A stretch of DNA of 47,812 bases from a virus: IMG/VR virus record IMGVR_UViG_3300009285_000958, positions 1 to 47,812 of that record, one strand, 5' to 3'. Below, piece after piece: positions 8,550-17,394 of the stretch. Under the pieces are notes generated by a model. The model made no database searches. It was not told where the DNA came from and was given only the letters and a program-made list of their open reading frames with translations. The position numbers and the translations under genes are program-made. The first letter of the stretch is position 1; each line of letters opens with the position of its first letter.

Positions 8550-9594
8550 TTACCGCTACTCCTTGTTTGCTGCGCGCGTATTCCTGCAGATGGACCTTGT
8601 TGTTCGGGTCCATTCCGAAGCTGCGCATGTTTTGAAGATCCGATCCGGTCAGCGTGACCTTGTTCGGTGAAGTCCCGCGAGCCGGCGCCTGCCTTGCCGG
8701 CGCCACTATGGTTCCGGGTCCGGGTCGGTTGGCCTGTCTTGGAGCATCCGCCCTCAAGCGAGTCCGAAGGCTCGGCAATTCCTGGTGCAGCCTGCGGTCC
8801 AGTTCCGTGTAGTGCTTGGGGTCGTCCGGGCTGATGCCCTCGCGCTCCAACTGCGCACTCAACGTCTTCACGGCGCCCGTGGCGACGGCGTGCTTCTCGG
8901 TGCCGAACCACTTGTTGCGCTCCATCCAGGCTTGCGTGATGGGCCGCAGTTTCGGCGCCCCTCCGGCGGCGGGAGCTGTTTTCGCCCTCTCCACCCTGGC
9001 CTCGATGTCGGTTTGCAGGCCCTCGATCTCGCGCAGCCTGTTCTGCAGCGCGTTCAACTTCTCCTGTGCATCGACTTCCTTGGTCGTCTCGCCGGCCTCC
9101 TTCGCCGCAATCAACTCGGCTTTCACCTCCTTGATGTCGGCCTTCAGGGTCTTGTCGGCCATCTTCGCCGTGGTCAGTTCCAGACTGAGCATGCGGTTTT
9201 CCGCCGCCTGCCTGGCCGTGGCCTCCACCTGCGCCCGGGCGTCTGCCGCTTCGACCATGCGCTTGCGTACCGCTCTCTCGCGCATGATGCGAGCCTGCAC
9301 GTTCTTGGAGAGTTTCAGGTCTTCGCCGGAAAGGGCTTCTTCGCCGTCTTCCTGTGTCTCAACATCGGCCTCGGTTTCGGTCTCCGGTTTGGCCTCTTCC
9401 TTGACCTCGCCCTTGCCTGCATCGGGCTCGTCATCGACAACCACGACTTCGAGGTCGTCTGCTGCGGCTGCTACCGTTTCTGCGGCGTCATCGCCGCCTT
9501 CCGGTTCGGCCTCACCACCGTCCTTGCCGTCCTTCGGGTCATCCGTCTTGTCCAAGCCCAAGGGCTCGTCGTCCAAATCGTCTTTCTTTTCCAT
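8542..9594 (-). CDS. Capsid scaffolding protein, 350 aa
   Basis: The first about 110 residues are extremely acidic (runs of Asp/Glu such as DDLDDEPLGLDKTDDPKDGK). A helical coiled-coil region follows (about 115-215, with KMADKTLKADIKEVKAELIA), then a basic C-terminus. An acidic N-terminus, coiled coil and basic capsid-binding tail is the standard internal scaffold architecture, and the gene is two positions upstream of the capsid gene. It should direct procapsid assembly and leave or be cleaved. No protease motif is visible in it or its neighbours. Confidence 0.75.
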   Translation of the reverse strand: MEKKDDLDDEPLGLDKTDDPKDGKDGGEAEPEGGDDAAETVAAAADDLEVVVVDDEPDAGKGEVKEEAKPETETEADVETQEDGEEALSGEDLKLSKNVQARIMRERAVRKRMVEAADARAQVEATARQAAENRMLSLELTTAKMADKTLKADIKEVKAELIAAKEAGETTKEVDAQEKLNALQNRLREIEGLQTDIEARVERAKTAPAAGGAPKLRPITQAWMERNKWFGTEKHAVATGAVKTLSAQLEREGISPDDPKHYTELDRRLHQELPSLRTRLRADAPRQANRPGPGTIVAPARQAPARGTSPNKVTLTGSDLQNMRSFGMDPNNKVHLQEYARSKQGVAVNE

Positions 9595-9794
9595 AAAAGG
9601 TGAATCTCCGTTTGTTACCGCGGCGATCCGCCCTCATCAGGAAACAGCCCCTCGGCGCCTGGAACCGGGTGGCAACGGGTATTAGGTTTACTCGACGCTA
9701 CATACCGTCGCTTCAATTTCCATTGTTTGTTCTTGGGTAATGCGGCACTTCACGCACTGGCCAGAGTGGTAATCGAAGATGCCATGAGATAATC

Positions 9795-10022
9795 ATTGGT
9801 CGCACTCCAGACAGATCACGAGCTCTAGTCCGTTTCGAGTTTGCCGTTTCCAGCCGCACCAAACCCATTGAGTTCGAGCTTTCCTTGAAAGGTTCGATGG
9901 AGTTGCTAAAGGGGCTCCGAATGTTCCAAGCCGCGCACGGTATCCCCATTTCCCCCAACCCCGGCCAGCGGGGCGCTCGTCCAAAACTTTCCGTCGTGAA
10001 ATTGAAGAAGAAGACCCAATGA
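9795..10022 (+). CDS. Small moron protein with noncanonical start, about 75 aa
   Basis: This frame is open from 9741 (after a TAA at 9738) to a TGA at 10020, but has no ATG, GTG or TTG before codon 35. The readable protein is clearly protein-like: VRFEFAV near residue 12, IEFELSLKGSMELLKGLRMF, then HGIPISPNPGQRGARPKLSV and a Lys-rich end. A hydrophobic helix followed by 'IPIP...GRP' recalls short bacterial/phage proteins of unknown function. I placed the start at ATT 9795; ATA or ATC just before are alternatives, and a frameshifted true start is possible. It is opposite to all surrounding late genes and in the same frame as the next gene. Confidence 0.5.
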   Translation: MGRTPDRSRALVRFEFAVSSRTKPIEFELSLKGSMELLKGLRMFQAAHGIPISPNPGQRGARPKLSVVKLKKKTQ

Positions 10023-10052
10023 CTACATCCATTCTCAACGCTCCCCATTTAT

Positions 10053-10520
10053 ATGATCCCAGAATTGCTCGGCGCAGCACAAAGCGTTCAATCTCTATTC
10101 TCCCTTCTTAAGGCGGCGAATGGCCTCGCCAATTACAACGAAATTGTTGCCGCAGTCTCTGAGGTGAACACCAAGCTGATGCAAGCCAACGCCGTCGCTC
10201 TCGCCGCTCAAGAAAAACAATCTTCTCTGTCTGCGAAAGTACACGAACTCGAAAAGGAGTGTGTGCGCCTTAAAGATTGGGGCGCAGAAAAAGAGAAGTA
10301 CGAACGTCGCCAAGTCGCCCTCGGTGTATTTGCTCAACTTGAAAAGAATTTTGTGGGTGAAATGGAATCCGCACATAAGTTGTGCTGCAACTGCTTCGAC
10401 AAATCTACGCCATCCACATTGCAGTCCAACCAAATTGTCGATCCCAAGATTGGTCGTATGGTCAAGTTGGTTTGCCCCAACGGGTGTCCGCCAATTGTAT
10501 TTCGCCATTACCATTTCTAA
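10053..10520 (+). CDS. Moron protein: coiled coil plus Cys zinc-ribbon, 155 aa
   Basis: Residues 1-80 are helical with a coiled coil (SSLSAKVHELEKECVRLKDW). Residues 80-101 match a recurrent bacterial/prophage pattern in which an 'EKEKYERRQVALGVFAQ' type strand precedes a ribbon of CCNCFDK and VCPNGC pairs, probably binding zinc. Family members are common in bacterial genomes and prophages with no assigned function. The gene points against the late operon, and 33 bases separate it from the upstream small ORF, so the pair looks like an independently expressed moron. No clear promoter seen. Confidence 0.75.
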   Translation: MIPELLGAAQSVQSLFSLLKAANGLANYNEIVAAVSEVNTKLMQANAVALAAQEKQSSLSAKVHELEKECVRLKDWGAEKEKYERRQVALGVFAQLEKNFVGEMESAHKLCCNCFDKSTPSTLQSNQIVDPKIGRMVKLVCPNGCPPIVFRHYHF

Positions 10521-10649
10521 TTACTCCCAACAGACGCAATTCCATCGTTCACGCAGTCTGGCAAATCCCGCGGGCAGGATCAGGGATCATCAGCAGCCGA
10601 CAGTACGTCGATCCAACAACCACCGGCATAGCAGAGGCTGATGGGTTCC

Positions 10650-10970
10650 CTAAACGCGGGACCGAATGGATAAGGCGCGTCGCCTGGTCGCCGAAGCAGA
10701 TGCGCTTGGTTGCGGCCATGACAGAAAAATCTCGGCTAATGCTGCTCGAAATTCACATGAGGACGCCGCCAGAATCTCAAAAAGAATCTCGCGCGCAACA
10801 ACGTCTTCGTCAGTCCAACCTTCGACGTATTGGCTTAATGCTTCACACCCTGCCGAATCCATATCGGAAGTAATCAGGGGGGTTAGACGGGCGCGTAGAT
10901 CGGCTCCGATCTCCACCCCCTGAACAAGGGCCTTGCTTTCCCCCTGCTGTTCCTGATACTGTATATCCAT
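10650..10970 (-). CDS. Small acidic helical protein, 106 aa, unknown function
   Basis: The start ATG 10970 has AAAGGAA six bases upstream. The protein is acidic and helical (EGWTDEDVVAREILFEILAA near residues 50-69) with a low-complexity basic C-terminus. I recognise no family. A TATACT sequence on the minus strand near 11006-11011 could be a -10 box about 35 bases upstream, but no good -35 accompanies it. It lies between the moron and the co-chaperonin and may be another accessory gene. Confidence 0.6.
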   Translation of the reverse strand: MDIQYQEQQGESKALVQGVEIGADLRARLTPLITSDMDSAGCEALSQYVEGWTDEDVVAREILFEILAASSCEFRAALAEIFLSWPQPSASASATRRRALSIRSRV

Positions 10971-11127
10971 ACAGTTCCTTTCGGCGCCCTACTTAGGGTG
11001 CGTTAAGTATATAACCTGCCCAAGATGTGCGTGCACGGCTTCGCATGGACAGCGGCGTTGAATAGTCGCCCATCCTCGTAGTTTCTGCGCGCCCTGCGGC
11101 GCATGTCCTCGGTGTTGAAGTCGTGGT

Positions 11128-11595
11128 TCACGCGGCGTACACGCGAAACGACTTGATCGAGTCCACCACCGCCAGAATTTCATCATCATTTACGGTGAGT
11201 AATTTAACGCCCTTCCACTCCATGCGCTGCCCGGCATATCGGCCGTAGACCACGATGTCGCCTTCCTTCACGGACCACAGGTAGCGAAGCCTTACGTCCA
11301 ATCCGGCGCGAGGGTCTTTGTTCTCGCTGTCTCGCCACTCACGCCAGTCCGGATTCAGAAACTTCTCGCTCTTGCCGGCGAGCGGCCCCATGCTCACGAC
11401 ACGCCCGATATAGTTCAGGTGCTCTTCGGCGTCCTGCGCCGCATCGGGAAGGACAATGCCGCCTTTGCTCAACTTCCTCGGCTGTACCGGGCAAATCAGC
11501 ACCCGCCAGAGCAGCGGCTTGATCGCCTTTCGGATTGCGGCCAGATCAATTTCGGTGTCGTCGGTGTTCGCAAAGCCTTCATGGCCCTCACTCAT
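11128..11595 (-). CDS. GroES-like co-chaperonin (Cpn10 fold), 155 aa
   Basis: The core of Cpn10 is recognisable. PLLWRVLICPVQP (about residues 28-40) corresponds to the first beta strand, SKGGIVLPDAAQD (44-56) to the mobile-loop flank, IGRVVSMGPLAG to the next strand, GDIVVYGRYAGQRMEWKG (about 116-133) to the roof strand, and DEILAVVD to the last. It is longer than GroES (about 97 aa), with a 25-residue N-extension and an insert near 75-105. Phage Cpn10 proteins such as T4 gp31 help the host GroEL fold the capsid protein; a similar role is inferred from its position in the head operon. Confidence 0.88.
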   Translation of the reverse strand: MSEGHEGFANTDDTEIDLAAIRKAIKPLLWRVLICPVQPRKLSKGGIVLPDAAQDAEEHLNYIGRVVSMGPLAGKSEKFLNPDWREWRDSENKDPRAGLDVRLRYLWSVKEGDIVVYGRYAGQRMEWKGVKLLTVNDDEILAVVDSIKSFRVYAA

Positions 11596-11773
11596 CGTCC
11601 AGACCTGCCTTTCTTTTCACGTCGTTGATTACATTGATTGCTCTTTCGAGCCCTTGAATAAACCCCTGCCTGCGCTTGTAGTCTGCCCAGTCCGTAGCGC
11701 CAAGACTGTTGTCCCTGACCGCTTTCTCGCTTTCGGCTTCAAGGGCCTTGACGATGTTGCCGACCGCGCTCAC
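11588..11773 (-). CDS. Small helical head-region protein, 61 aa
   Basis: A short, mostly helical and charged protein (SAVGNIVKALEAESEKAVRD at the N-terminus; GFIQGLERAINVINDVKRK near residues 37-55). It is coupled at both ends: ATGA with the lysozyme-like gene and an 8-base overlap with the co-chaperonin. Similar short helical proteins accompany portal or scaffold genes in other phages, with no assigned role. Confidence 0.65.
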   Translation of the reverse strand: MSAVGNIVKALEAESEKAVRDNSLGATDWADYKRRQGFIQGLERAINVINDVKRKAGLDDE

Positions 11774-12456
11774 TCAAAGGCCCCCTTGTAGGAAGAATTG
11801 AAGTAGTCGAGCAACAGCTTGTTCTTCGGGTGCGCCAGCATTTCGCGCGCCTGCTTGACCTTGGAAAGGTACGCATCAACGTCGGCCCGCTGCTTCACGC
11901 CATCCACATCCTCGATCGCCCGCCCCTTGCCGTTGTAGCGCTTCACCGCTGCATCGGTGTCGCCTTTGGGCACCAACGCAGCCTTCTCACCCATGATTGC
12001 CGCCATGATCCTGGCGTAGACATCTGAGTTCCCGGCCTGGAACCCGGACGGGCCGATGTGCTTGCCCTTGCCAGGAATGTCCTGAAAGGCGAGCGGGGCA
12101 AACGCGCCATCGGTCTCAAGGCCCATCTTCTTGAATCTGTCAACGGTCGCAGGTTTGGCGTAGAAGGCTGAGTTCTGCAAAATCCCGTAGTTCCCGCCGC
12201 GTCCCTCCGTAATGGCCATGGGCAACATGTTCTCGGCCAAGTCTGGAGCCAACACGCCGGTTTGTTCCGCCTGCCTGCGCGCTCTTCCCAACGCTTCGAT
12301 GTCCCTGAAGCGCAGTTTTTTCTCCGGCGCCCAGTTCTTCTCGATGTAGCGTTGCGACGGATAAACCGGAACCCCAGCATCGGGTGGCGGCGGCATTGGG
12401 TACTTCGCACCGCTCGGATCGACCAGCCTCAGTAGCCGGTCTACCACTTCGCTCAC
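11770..12456 (-). CDS. Virion-associated lysozyme/transglycosylase-like protein, 228 aa
   Basis: Residues 75-98 (ENMLPMAITEGRGGNYGILQ) carry a Glu followed by a Gly-Asn-Tyr-Gly segment like the catalytic Glu region of lysozyme-fold lytic transglycosylases. Near residue 169 a KRYNGKGRA motif is followed by a DAYLSKVKQARE helix, matching the 'YN-G-G...Y-x-x-KV' ending of those enzymes. It has no signal peptide and is encoded directly after the portal, so a virion-borne enzyme that opens peptidoglycan during DNA entry is the best inference. GTG start with GTGA overlap to the portal stop. Confidence 0.5.
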   Translation of the reverse strand: MSEVVDRLLRLVDPSGAKYPMPPPPDAGVPVYPSQRYIEKNWAPEKKLRFRDIEALGRARRQAEQTGVLAPDLAENMLPMAITEGRGGNYGILQNSAFYAKPATVDRFKKMGLETDGAFAPLAFQDIPGKGKHIGPSGFQAGNSDVYARIMAAIMGEKAALVPKGDTDAAVKRYNGKGRAIEDVDGVKQRADVDAYLSKVKQAREMLAHPKNKLLLDYFNSSYKGAFE

Positions 12457-15125
12457 GTCGGCCTGCCGCTATCCCGGCGCGTCATCGCCGACGGCCCCAT
12501 GCCCTGACCTTCCTTCTCCATGAACATGATGGCTTTCACCACGTCGTCGAAGGACTTGCCAAGCGCCCGTGATGTAACCGACAGTGCTCGCGGTGAAATC
12601 TTCTGATCCAGGCCCCTTTGCTGCAGGTACTGCTGGGCACCCTTCACGCTCGCCGGGTCGAGACCGGCTTTGGCGTCGTCACGATCGACTTGAGCATGCA
12701 GCGCGATGTCCTTTCTGCGCTGTTCGGCTGCAGCGGCGGCGTCCTTTCGCTTGATCTCGCCGCCGGTGGCTGCATCGTCCTGTTCCTCGCCCTGCGCATG
12801 GTCTTTTGCCGACTGCTCGCGCTCCTGCGCGCCGTCTGCCGCGGCACCGCCTTCCCCGCCGGTCGCCGCCTGTTGTGCCTGCGCGAGCTGCTGGAGAAGC
12901 TGCTGCATGACCCCGGCCGCCTTCACCGCAATCTGGTTCTCGACCTCGGGCGGCAGTTCGACGACTTCTTCCTCGTCGTCCCCGGGCTGGGCGTAGAGAT
13001 TGACTGGCGGCAACTGCATGCCCATGGCCTGCATCATCTTCAGACGCATCGCCATGGCTTCGTGTTCGGCAATGTGGGGAAGGATGACCTGCTGGAACAT
13101 TTGGGCAGAGGGAGATCCCTGCGCCACCATGATTTTCAGGTCTCCAAGGTGGACGGCGTTGTGGGCGTCGTGGTTCTGGTCCTGGAAGACCTTGAGCGGA
13201 TGCCCCGTCATTGCCAATGCGTTCTCCGTCACCGGGTCGCAGCGGTGGAGCCTCGCCTTGTCCGGCAACAGGCTCTCTGGATCTTCGACGCGCAGGGCCC
13301 GCAACATCCGAAGGTGCGCCTCCCTGCGGTTGTAGAGGTCAGGAGCAGAGTCCGCGAGTTGCAATTCGGCCTGCGCCATGGCGATGCGTTGTGTCGATGA
13401 GAAGATGTTGGGGTCCGAGACTGGCGAGACATCGACCTTGTCGCTGAAATCCGATTTTAGGACCTGCTTTGAGTCTCCCACCACGTCGTAGGGATAGCCT
13501 TCCTCGGGCGTGTACTCGCCGTTCAGATCGGCAAGGAGCCGCAGTTCGTAGCCCAATGCGATGTGGCAGCGCTTGTGAATGCCGGTTGCGACCTTCGAGC
13601 CCTGCTCGATCAGGGCGAGGGTAGTTCCAACCGGCCCCGTGTTCTTGGCATCCCCCACCATGGCCTCGGTAGTGCTGGCAAAGCGCTGGGCGAGTTCCTG
13701 AATCAGGCCCAAGACTCTGAACAGCGACTCGCCGGGCTCCTTGAAGTTCGGTGTCCAGAAAACCTTCGCCAGTTCCTCGGCCGTTAGATCGACTTCCTTG
13801 TACTCCCCGAATTCCAGCGTGAAGTTTGTCGGCAATCCGCGCCCCGACCTTGTCTTGGCGCCACCCTGCATGCCGGCGAAGCCGGCCGAAGCCACGATGA
13901 GCCGCAGTAACGCCGTTGCCGCATTGGACAGGCCGCCGATGGTGTGGAGAAGCCCGAATCCGTAGAACCCGGTGCCGGGCAGATACTTGTAGTGGGAGAA
14001 CCAAACCCGTTTTGTTTTCTCCTGGTCGGTTTCCTTCCAATTCCTGAAAACCGCCCGGACCTTCTGCGTCTCCTTATCGACCAGCACGACGTAGGGCAGC
14101 GCTACCCCGCTTGGCTTGCCCTCGAAGTCCAGATCCTCGAAGCCCTTGATGTCGCGGTCGGTGTGGCACTCGTAGGTCGTGTACTCGGCATCCTCGTCCC
14201 TGAGTTCGGGCTGCTTGCCCTCGGCTTCATCCTTCGCCACGGTGAGCGTCGCGCGATCGGCGCCGGCGTCGGTCGGCGGTTCCAGGGGATCGGCCTTGTA
14301 ATACTGCGCCTTCATCCGCTTCAGGACATCGTTCTTCGTTTCCTTGAGGATGTGAGTGTAGCGCGTCGCCGTCTCGAAGCTGGTTGCCGAGTATGGGACG
14401 ACGAAGTTCTCGGCCCTCACCCATCGGGCGACGTTCCTCTTGAGCAGCGGATCCTGATAGACCTTCCTGAATTGACTGCCTTCTAACCCCAACATGAACA
14501 AAAGCTGATCCGATTCCTCGTAATATGGCCGGTCCTGCAACGTGGTCTGGTAGTTGAGAAAATTCTCAACCCGTTGCGCCTGCTCTTCCAGTTCCTTGGT
14601 GCGCTTGCCAAGCGCTGTTGCTTTGGCCGGCCCGCCCGGTGGGAAAAGTTCAGCGTAGGCCCGGGCCTGAAACTGCACCAGCGCCTCGGCAAGTAAGGGG
14701 TGGTGAATGGCCTTGGCGACCTTGAGGACACCCATATCGGCGTCCGACGGGATCGTGATGCCTAGGACTTCAAGACCTTTGGCAAGACGCTGGTTCCACT
14801 CGTCGCGTGACTTGATGTCGGCCTCAACCCCTTCGCAGATGTCGGCGCCGAGATTGGCAAGCTCTGTCGGGTCGATGTACTCGGCCAGGTTGGCGTAGTG
14901 GTCGCTGGTGTCTCCACCTTCAGACACCGCCTCGCTGGGCGCGAAGTCGATGACGATCCCGCCGTCCGGCCCCGGCGTGATGTTGACCCCGCCATCCATA
15001 CCGAAGGCGCCGGGCTCCTGCCCCATTTCGACCTCGGCCATGTCGGGCACGGGCATACCGGAGTCCAGAGCGGTGTCCTGCATGCCGCGCATGTTGCGGA
15101 TGTCGTAGGGCAGGATGGCGCTCAT
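12453..15125 (-). CDS. Portal protein, 890 aa
   Basis: The core resembles long portal proteins of podovirus-like phages. RDEWNQRLAKGLEVLGI lies near residue 107, AEALVQFQARAYAELFPPGG near 150, then FGLLHTIGGLSNAATALLRL near 393, FWTPNFKEPGE and a STTEAMVGDAKNTGPVGTTL motif near 489-508. The C-terminal 170 residues are low-complexity Gln/Ala/Glu-rich, probably the barrel region facing the capsid interior. It is ATGA-coupled to the terminase gene, as is usual. The portal forms the dodecameric DNA channel and packaging-motor dock. Confidence 0.9.
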   Translation of the reverse strand: MSAILPYDIRNMRGMQDTALDSGMPVPDMAEVEMGQEPGAFGMDGGVNITPGPDGGIVIDFAPSEAVSEGGDTSDHYANLAEYIDPTELANLGADICEGVEADIKSRDEWNQRLAKGLEVLGITIPSDADMGVLKVAKAIHHPLLAEALVQFQARAYAELFPPGGPAKATALGKRTKELEEQAQRVENFLNYQTTLQDRPYYEESDQLLFMLGLEGSQFRKVYQDPLLKRNVARWVRAENFVVPYSATSFETATRYTHILKETKNDVLKRMKAQYYKADPLEPPTDAGADRATLTVAKDEAEGKQPELRDEDAEYTTYECHTDRDIKGFEDLDFEGKPSGVALPYVVLVDKETQKVRAVFRNWKETDQEKTKRVWFSHYKYLPGTGFYGFGLLHTIGGLSNAATALLRLIVASAGFAGMQGGAKTRSGRGLPTNFTLEFGEYKEVDLTAEELAKVFWTPNFKEPGESLFRVLGLIQELAQRFASTTEAMVGDAKNTGPVGTTLALIEQGSKVATGIHKRCHIALGYELRLLADLNGEYTPEEGYPYDVVGDSKQVLKSDFSDKVDVSPVSDPNIFSSTQRIAMAQAELQLADSAPDLYNRREAHLRMLRALRVEDPESLLPDKARLHRCDPVTENALAMTGHPLKVFQDQNHDAHNAVHLGDLKIMVAQGSPSAQMFQQVILPHIAEHEAMAMRLKMMQAMGMQLPPVNLYAQPGDDEEEVVELPPEVENQIAVKAAGVMQQLLQQLAQAQQAATGGEGGAAADGAQEREQSAKDHAQGEEQDDAATGGEIKRKDAAAAAEQRRKDIALHAQVDRDDAKAGLDPASVKGAQQYLQQRGLDQKISPRALSVTSRALGKSFDDVVKAIMFMEKEGQGMGPSAMTRRDSGRPT

Positions 15126-16768
15126 CCTAGCGGCCTCGGCCTCGGTGCTTGCGGTTGATCGTCGTCTTCATTCTCACCTTTCATTTCAAGCCTGAAGTTG
15201 TTGCGAAGGTGCAGCCAGGCGTAGACGCAGGTATCTCCCAAGTCATTACCCGGACTGCCTTTCTGGAACGTCGCGCTGGCGCAGTCATCAATCACGTCCT
15301 GCGCCCAATCCAATATCTGCCCGTGCCGGTTGCACATCACGAACACGCAGCCGTCCTCCAACACCGGGCTCGCGGCATGGGCCCTGGCCAGCTTCGATGC
15401 GTCTGCCTTCAATGCCGCCACCGGCACTTGGTTGCGCCTGAGTTCTTGCAACAGGCTATGGCCGCTCGATTTTTTCTCGATCAGCACCCGATCCGGCCGG
15501 AACTCGTCGTAGTGCTGCTTCGCCAGTCTCCTAAGTTCAGGAAATTCAACCCGGTCCTTGAAGCGCTCAAGCAGGACAGCGCAATAACGTCCAGGCGGCA
15601 ACGGCTTCCTGTACGGCTCTCCTGGCTTTCGCGGAGCCACGGGCTCTGTTGGCGGATCTTCGTGGTAGAAAATTCCCCACGTCGTTCGCGCCGTGAAATC
15701 GTTTTCCTCGCCCTCCTCAAAAGCCGTGTCGTAGACGCTGATGACGTACTCGCACTTCGGGGGCTTCGGTGAAGGCCACTTGCGCCAGTGCTGCTTCTTC
15801 AAGATCGCGCCTTCGTCTGGCCTTGGCTTTTGCTGGTAGAGGGAATTCCAGTTCCTGCTGCCTTGCGTCCTCTTGACCTGCTCGAAGTGGCCTTCCGGAA
15901 ACCACTCCGGCCAAATCCGCTCGCCAATCTTGCGACCTAGCGGATCGTTGCGTTCTTCCTCCGGCGTCTCTATGACCGCCGTCAAACATAGGACGTACCA
16001 CTTCTCGCCGTCCTTCGCCGTGAACCATCCGGACTTCCCAAGGGCCTCTTTTGGCAGGATTCTCCCGGCTGGGTCGTCCTCATGCCAGCGGGTAGCCACG
16101 TACACGATCCAGCCCGGCCTGCCGGTGTCCGTCGCCTTTTCCAGGCGGGTCCATACATCACCGATGTACTTGTCCCAAGTGCTCGCCCTGACTGTCTCTG
16201 AATCCGCTTCTGCCCGACCGGCTATAAGATCGTCCAAAATCGCACCGTTCGCCGGCCTGCCAGTTATCCCGGCGCTCATGCCGAACGCGCGGTACTCCCC
16301 GCCTTGGTCGGTTTCCCAACTCCCAGCCGCCCGAGAGTCACGCGCCAACTCGACATTGAATACGGCGCGATGAACATCTGACGCGAACGCCCGGCGAGCC
16401 ATCTTGCCGAATCTGGATGCCAAATCGTCGTTGTAGGAACCTTGGACGATGTGCTGCCGAGGATGTTTCCCTAAGTACCAGGCCGGGTACAGCGAACTAC
16501 AGTAGGTAGATTTCCCTGCCCTTGGCGGCATAAACACCATCAGGCGCGTAATATCACCGCGCTCAACCGCTTCCAGCTTCTCGATCAGCAGCCTGTGGTG
16601 CGCCGCCGGGATGTAGCGGGCCGGCAAGGTGAGCTTGTGCAACCCGGGTAGGTCGTCGTTCTCGACCTCGGCCGGGATGTGGAGGCCGGCGTAGACGGCA
16701 AGGCTTGACCTCGCTCGGCGGCGCTCAAGCTCTTCGAGCAGCGCCTTGGCACGGCCTACTTCGGCCAT
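15122..16768 (-). CDS. terL: Terminase large subunit, 548 aa
   Basis: An ATPase-nuclease of DNA packaging. The Walker A motif PPRAGKST lies near residue 80, a Walker B with a catalytic acidic residue (GAILDDLIAG) near 161-170, and an ATR coupling motif in VYVATRWHEDDP near 212. The RNase H-like nuclease shows ISVYDTAFEEGEENDF near 341, RVLIEKKSSGHS near 435 and NDLGDTCVYAW near 509. Length is normal. It overlaps TerS and portal genes. No inteins or breaks are seen. Confidence 0.95.
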   Translation of the reverse strand: MAEVGRAKALLEELERRRARSSLAVYAGLHIPAEVENDDLPGLHKLTLPARYIPAAHHRLLIEKLEAVERGDITRLMVFMPPRAGKSTYCSSLYPAWYLGKHPRQHIVQGSYNDDLASRFGKMARRAFASDVHRAVFNVELARDSRAAGSWETDQGGEYRAFGMSAGITGRPANGAILDDLIAGRAEADSETVRASTWDKYIGDVWTRLEKATDTGRPGWIVYVATRWHEDDPAGRILPKEALGKSGWFTAKDGEKWYVLCLTAVIETPEEERNDPLGRKIGERIWPEWFPEGHFEQVKRTQGSRNWNSLYQQKPRPDEGAILKKQHWRKWPSPKPPKCEYVISVYDTAFEEGEENDFTARTTWGIFYHEDPPTEPVAPRKPGEPYRKPLPPGRYCAVLLERFKDRVEFPELRRLAKQHYDEFRPDRVLIEKKSSGHSLLQELRRNQVPVAALKADASKLARAHAASPVLEDGCVFVMCNRHGQILDWAQDVIDDCASATFQKGSPGNDLGDTCVYAWLHLRNNFRLEMKGENEDDDQPQAPRPRPLG

Positions 16769-17394
16769 GCCGACTCCTGTTTAGGCCCAGACTTGACGAG
16801 TTTGAGCTTCCCCATCTTCACGGCGAGGGTGACGGCCTCCGTCGCCTGCTGCTCGACCTCGGCGTCAGACAAGGAGGCGAACTCTCCGGGCTTGCCGACC
16901 TCCCTGAGATCAACCAACATCTTCTTCCACTGTGCCAGAAGGCGCAGGGCCTCAATTTTCGGAACGTGCTTGTACTTCTTGACGTGCCCGATGTGCTTTC
17001 GATCCTTTCCCTTGCCCTCGTACAACTCTTCGATGTCCATGCCGTTCAGGGCGCGGCGCGTGTCGTCGGGTAGGTCCTGAAGTGGCACCGCGTTGCCGTC
17101 GTCATCGACCAACTCACCCATATCGAAGAAGGCGATGCGCGCGGCCTCCAGCGCGATGCGCTCGATCGAGACGGACAGTTTCGATTCCGCGATCTTCCGG
17201 TAGTGCTCGACCCGGAGTGCTATCGAGGGGTTATCCAGCAACCGCCTGCCTTCGACGCGCGCCACTGCGTAACTGGTCGTTTTGTAGGCTTGCTGGTACG
17301 CGATTCCAGGGCGCCCGGAAGTGATGTACTTATAGGCAAAGCGTTCCTGCTGCGGCGTCACACCAGTTACAGGGTCCTTTGCCGCCTTTGCCAT
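16756..17394 (-). CDS. terS: Terminase small subunit, 212 aa
   Basis: The N-terminus contains the helix-turn-helix pattern of the Terminase_2 family (TPQQERFAYKYI, AYQQAYKTTSYAVARVEGRR, LLDNPSIALRV across residues 13-61). A SIERIALEAARIAFFDMGEL segment near 77 and a helical oligomerisation part follow. It recognises phage DNA and feeds it to TerL. The stop overlaps TerL's start by 13 bases and the ATG is TGATG-coupled to the gene before. Confidence 0.88.
   Translation of the reverse strand: MAKAAKDPVTGVTPQQERFAYKYITSGRPGIAYQQAYKTTSYAVARVEGRRLLDNPSIALRVEHYRKIAESKLSVSIERIALEAARIAFFDMGELVDDDGNAVPLQDLPDDTRRALNGMDIEELYEGKGKDRKHIGHVKKYKHVPKIEALRLLAQWKKMLVDLREVGKPGEFASLSDAEVEQQATEAVTLAVKMGKLKLVKSGPKQESAWPK

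Noticed and set aside
8785-9685. Long plus-strand ORFs opposite the scaffold gene
   Set aside because: Antisense of an Ala/Glu-rich gene gives Ser/Ala or Arg/Leu-rich open frames; no start signals or family match.
9713-10080. Two overlapping minus-strand ORFs (111 and 95 codons) opposite the moron
   Set aside because: They are antisense to the plus-strand small ORF and moron, Arg/Pro/Ser-rich, lack start signals and fit no family.
13339-14040. 233-codon minus-strand ORF inside the portal gene
   Set aside because: Out-of-frame shadow of the portal gene, Gly/Arg/His-rich and without neighbours' coupling.
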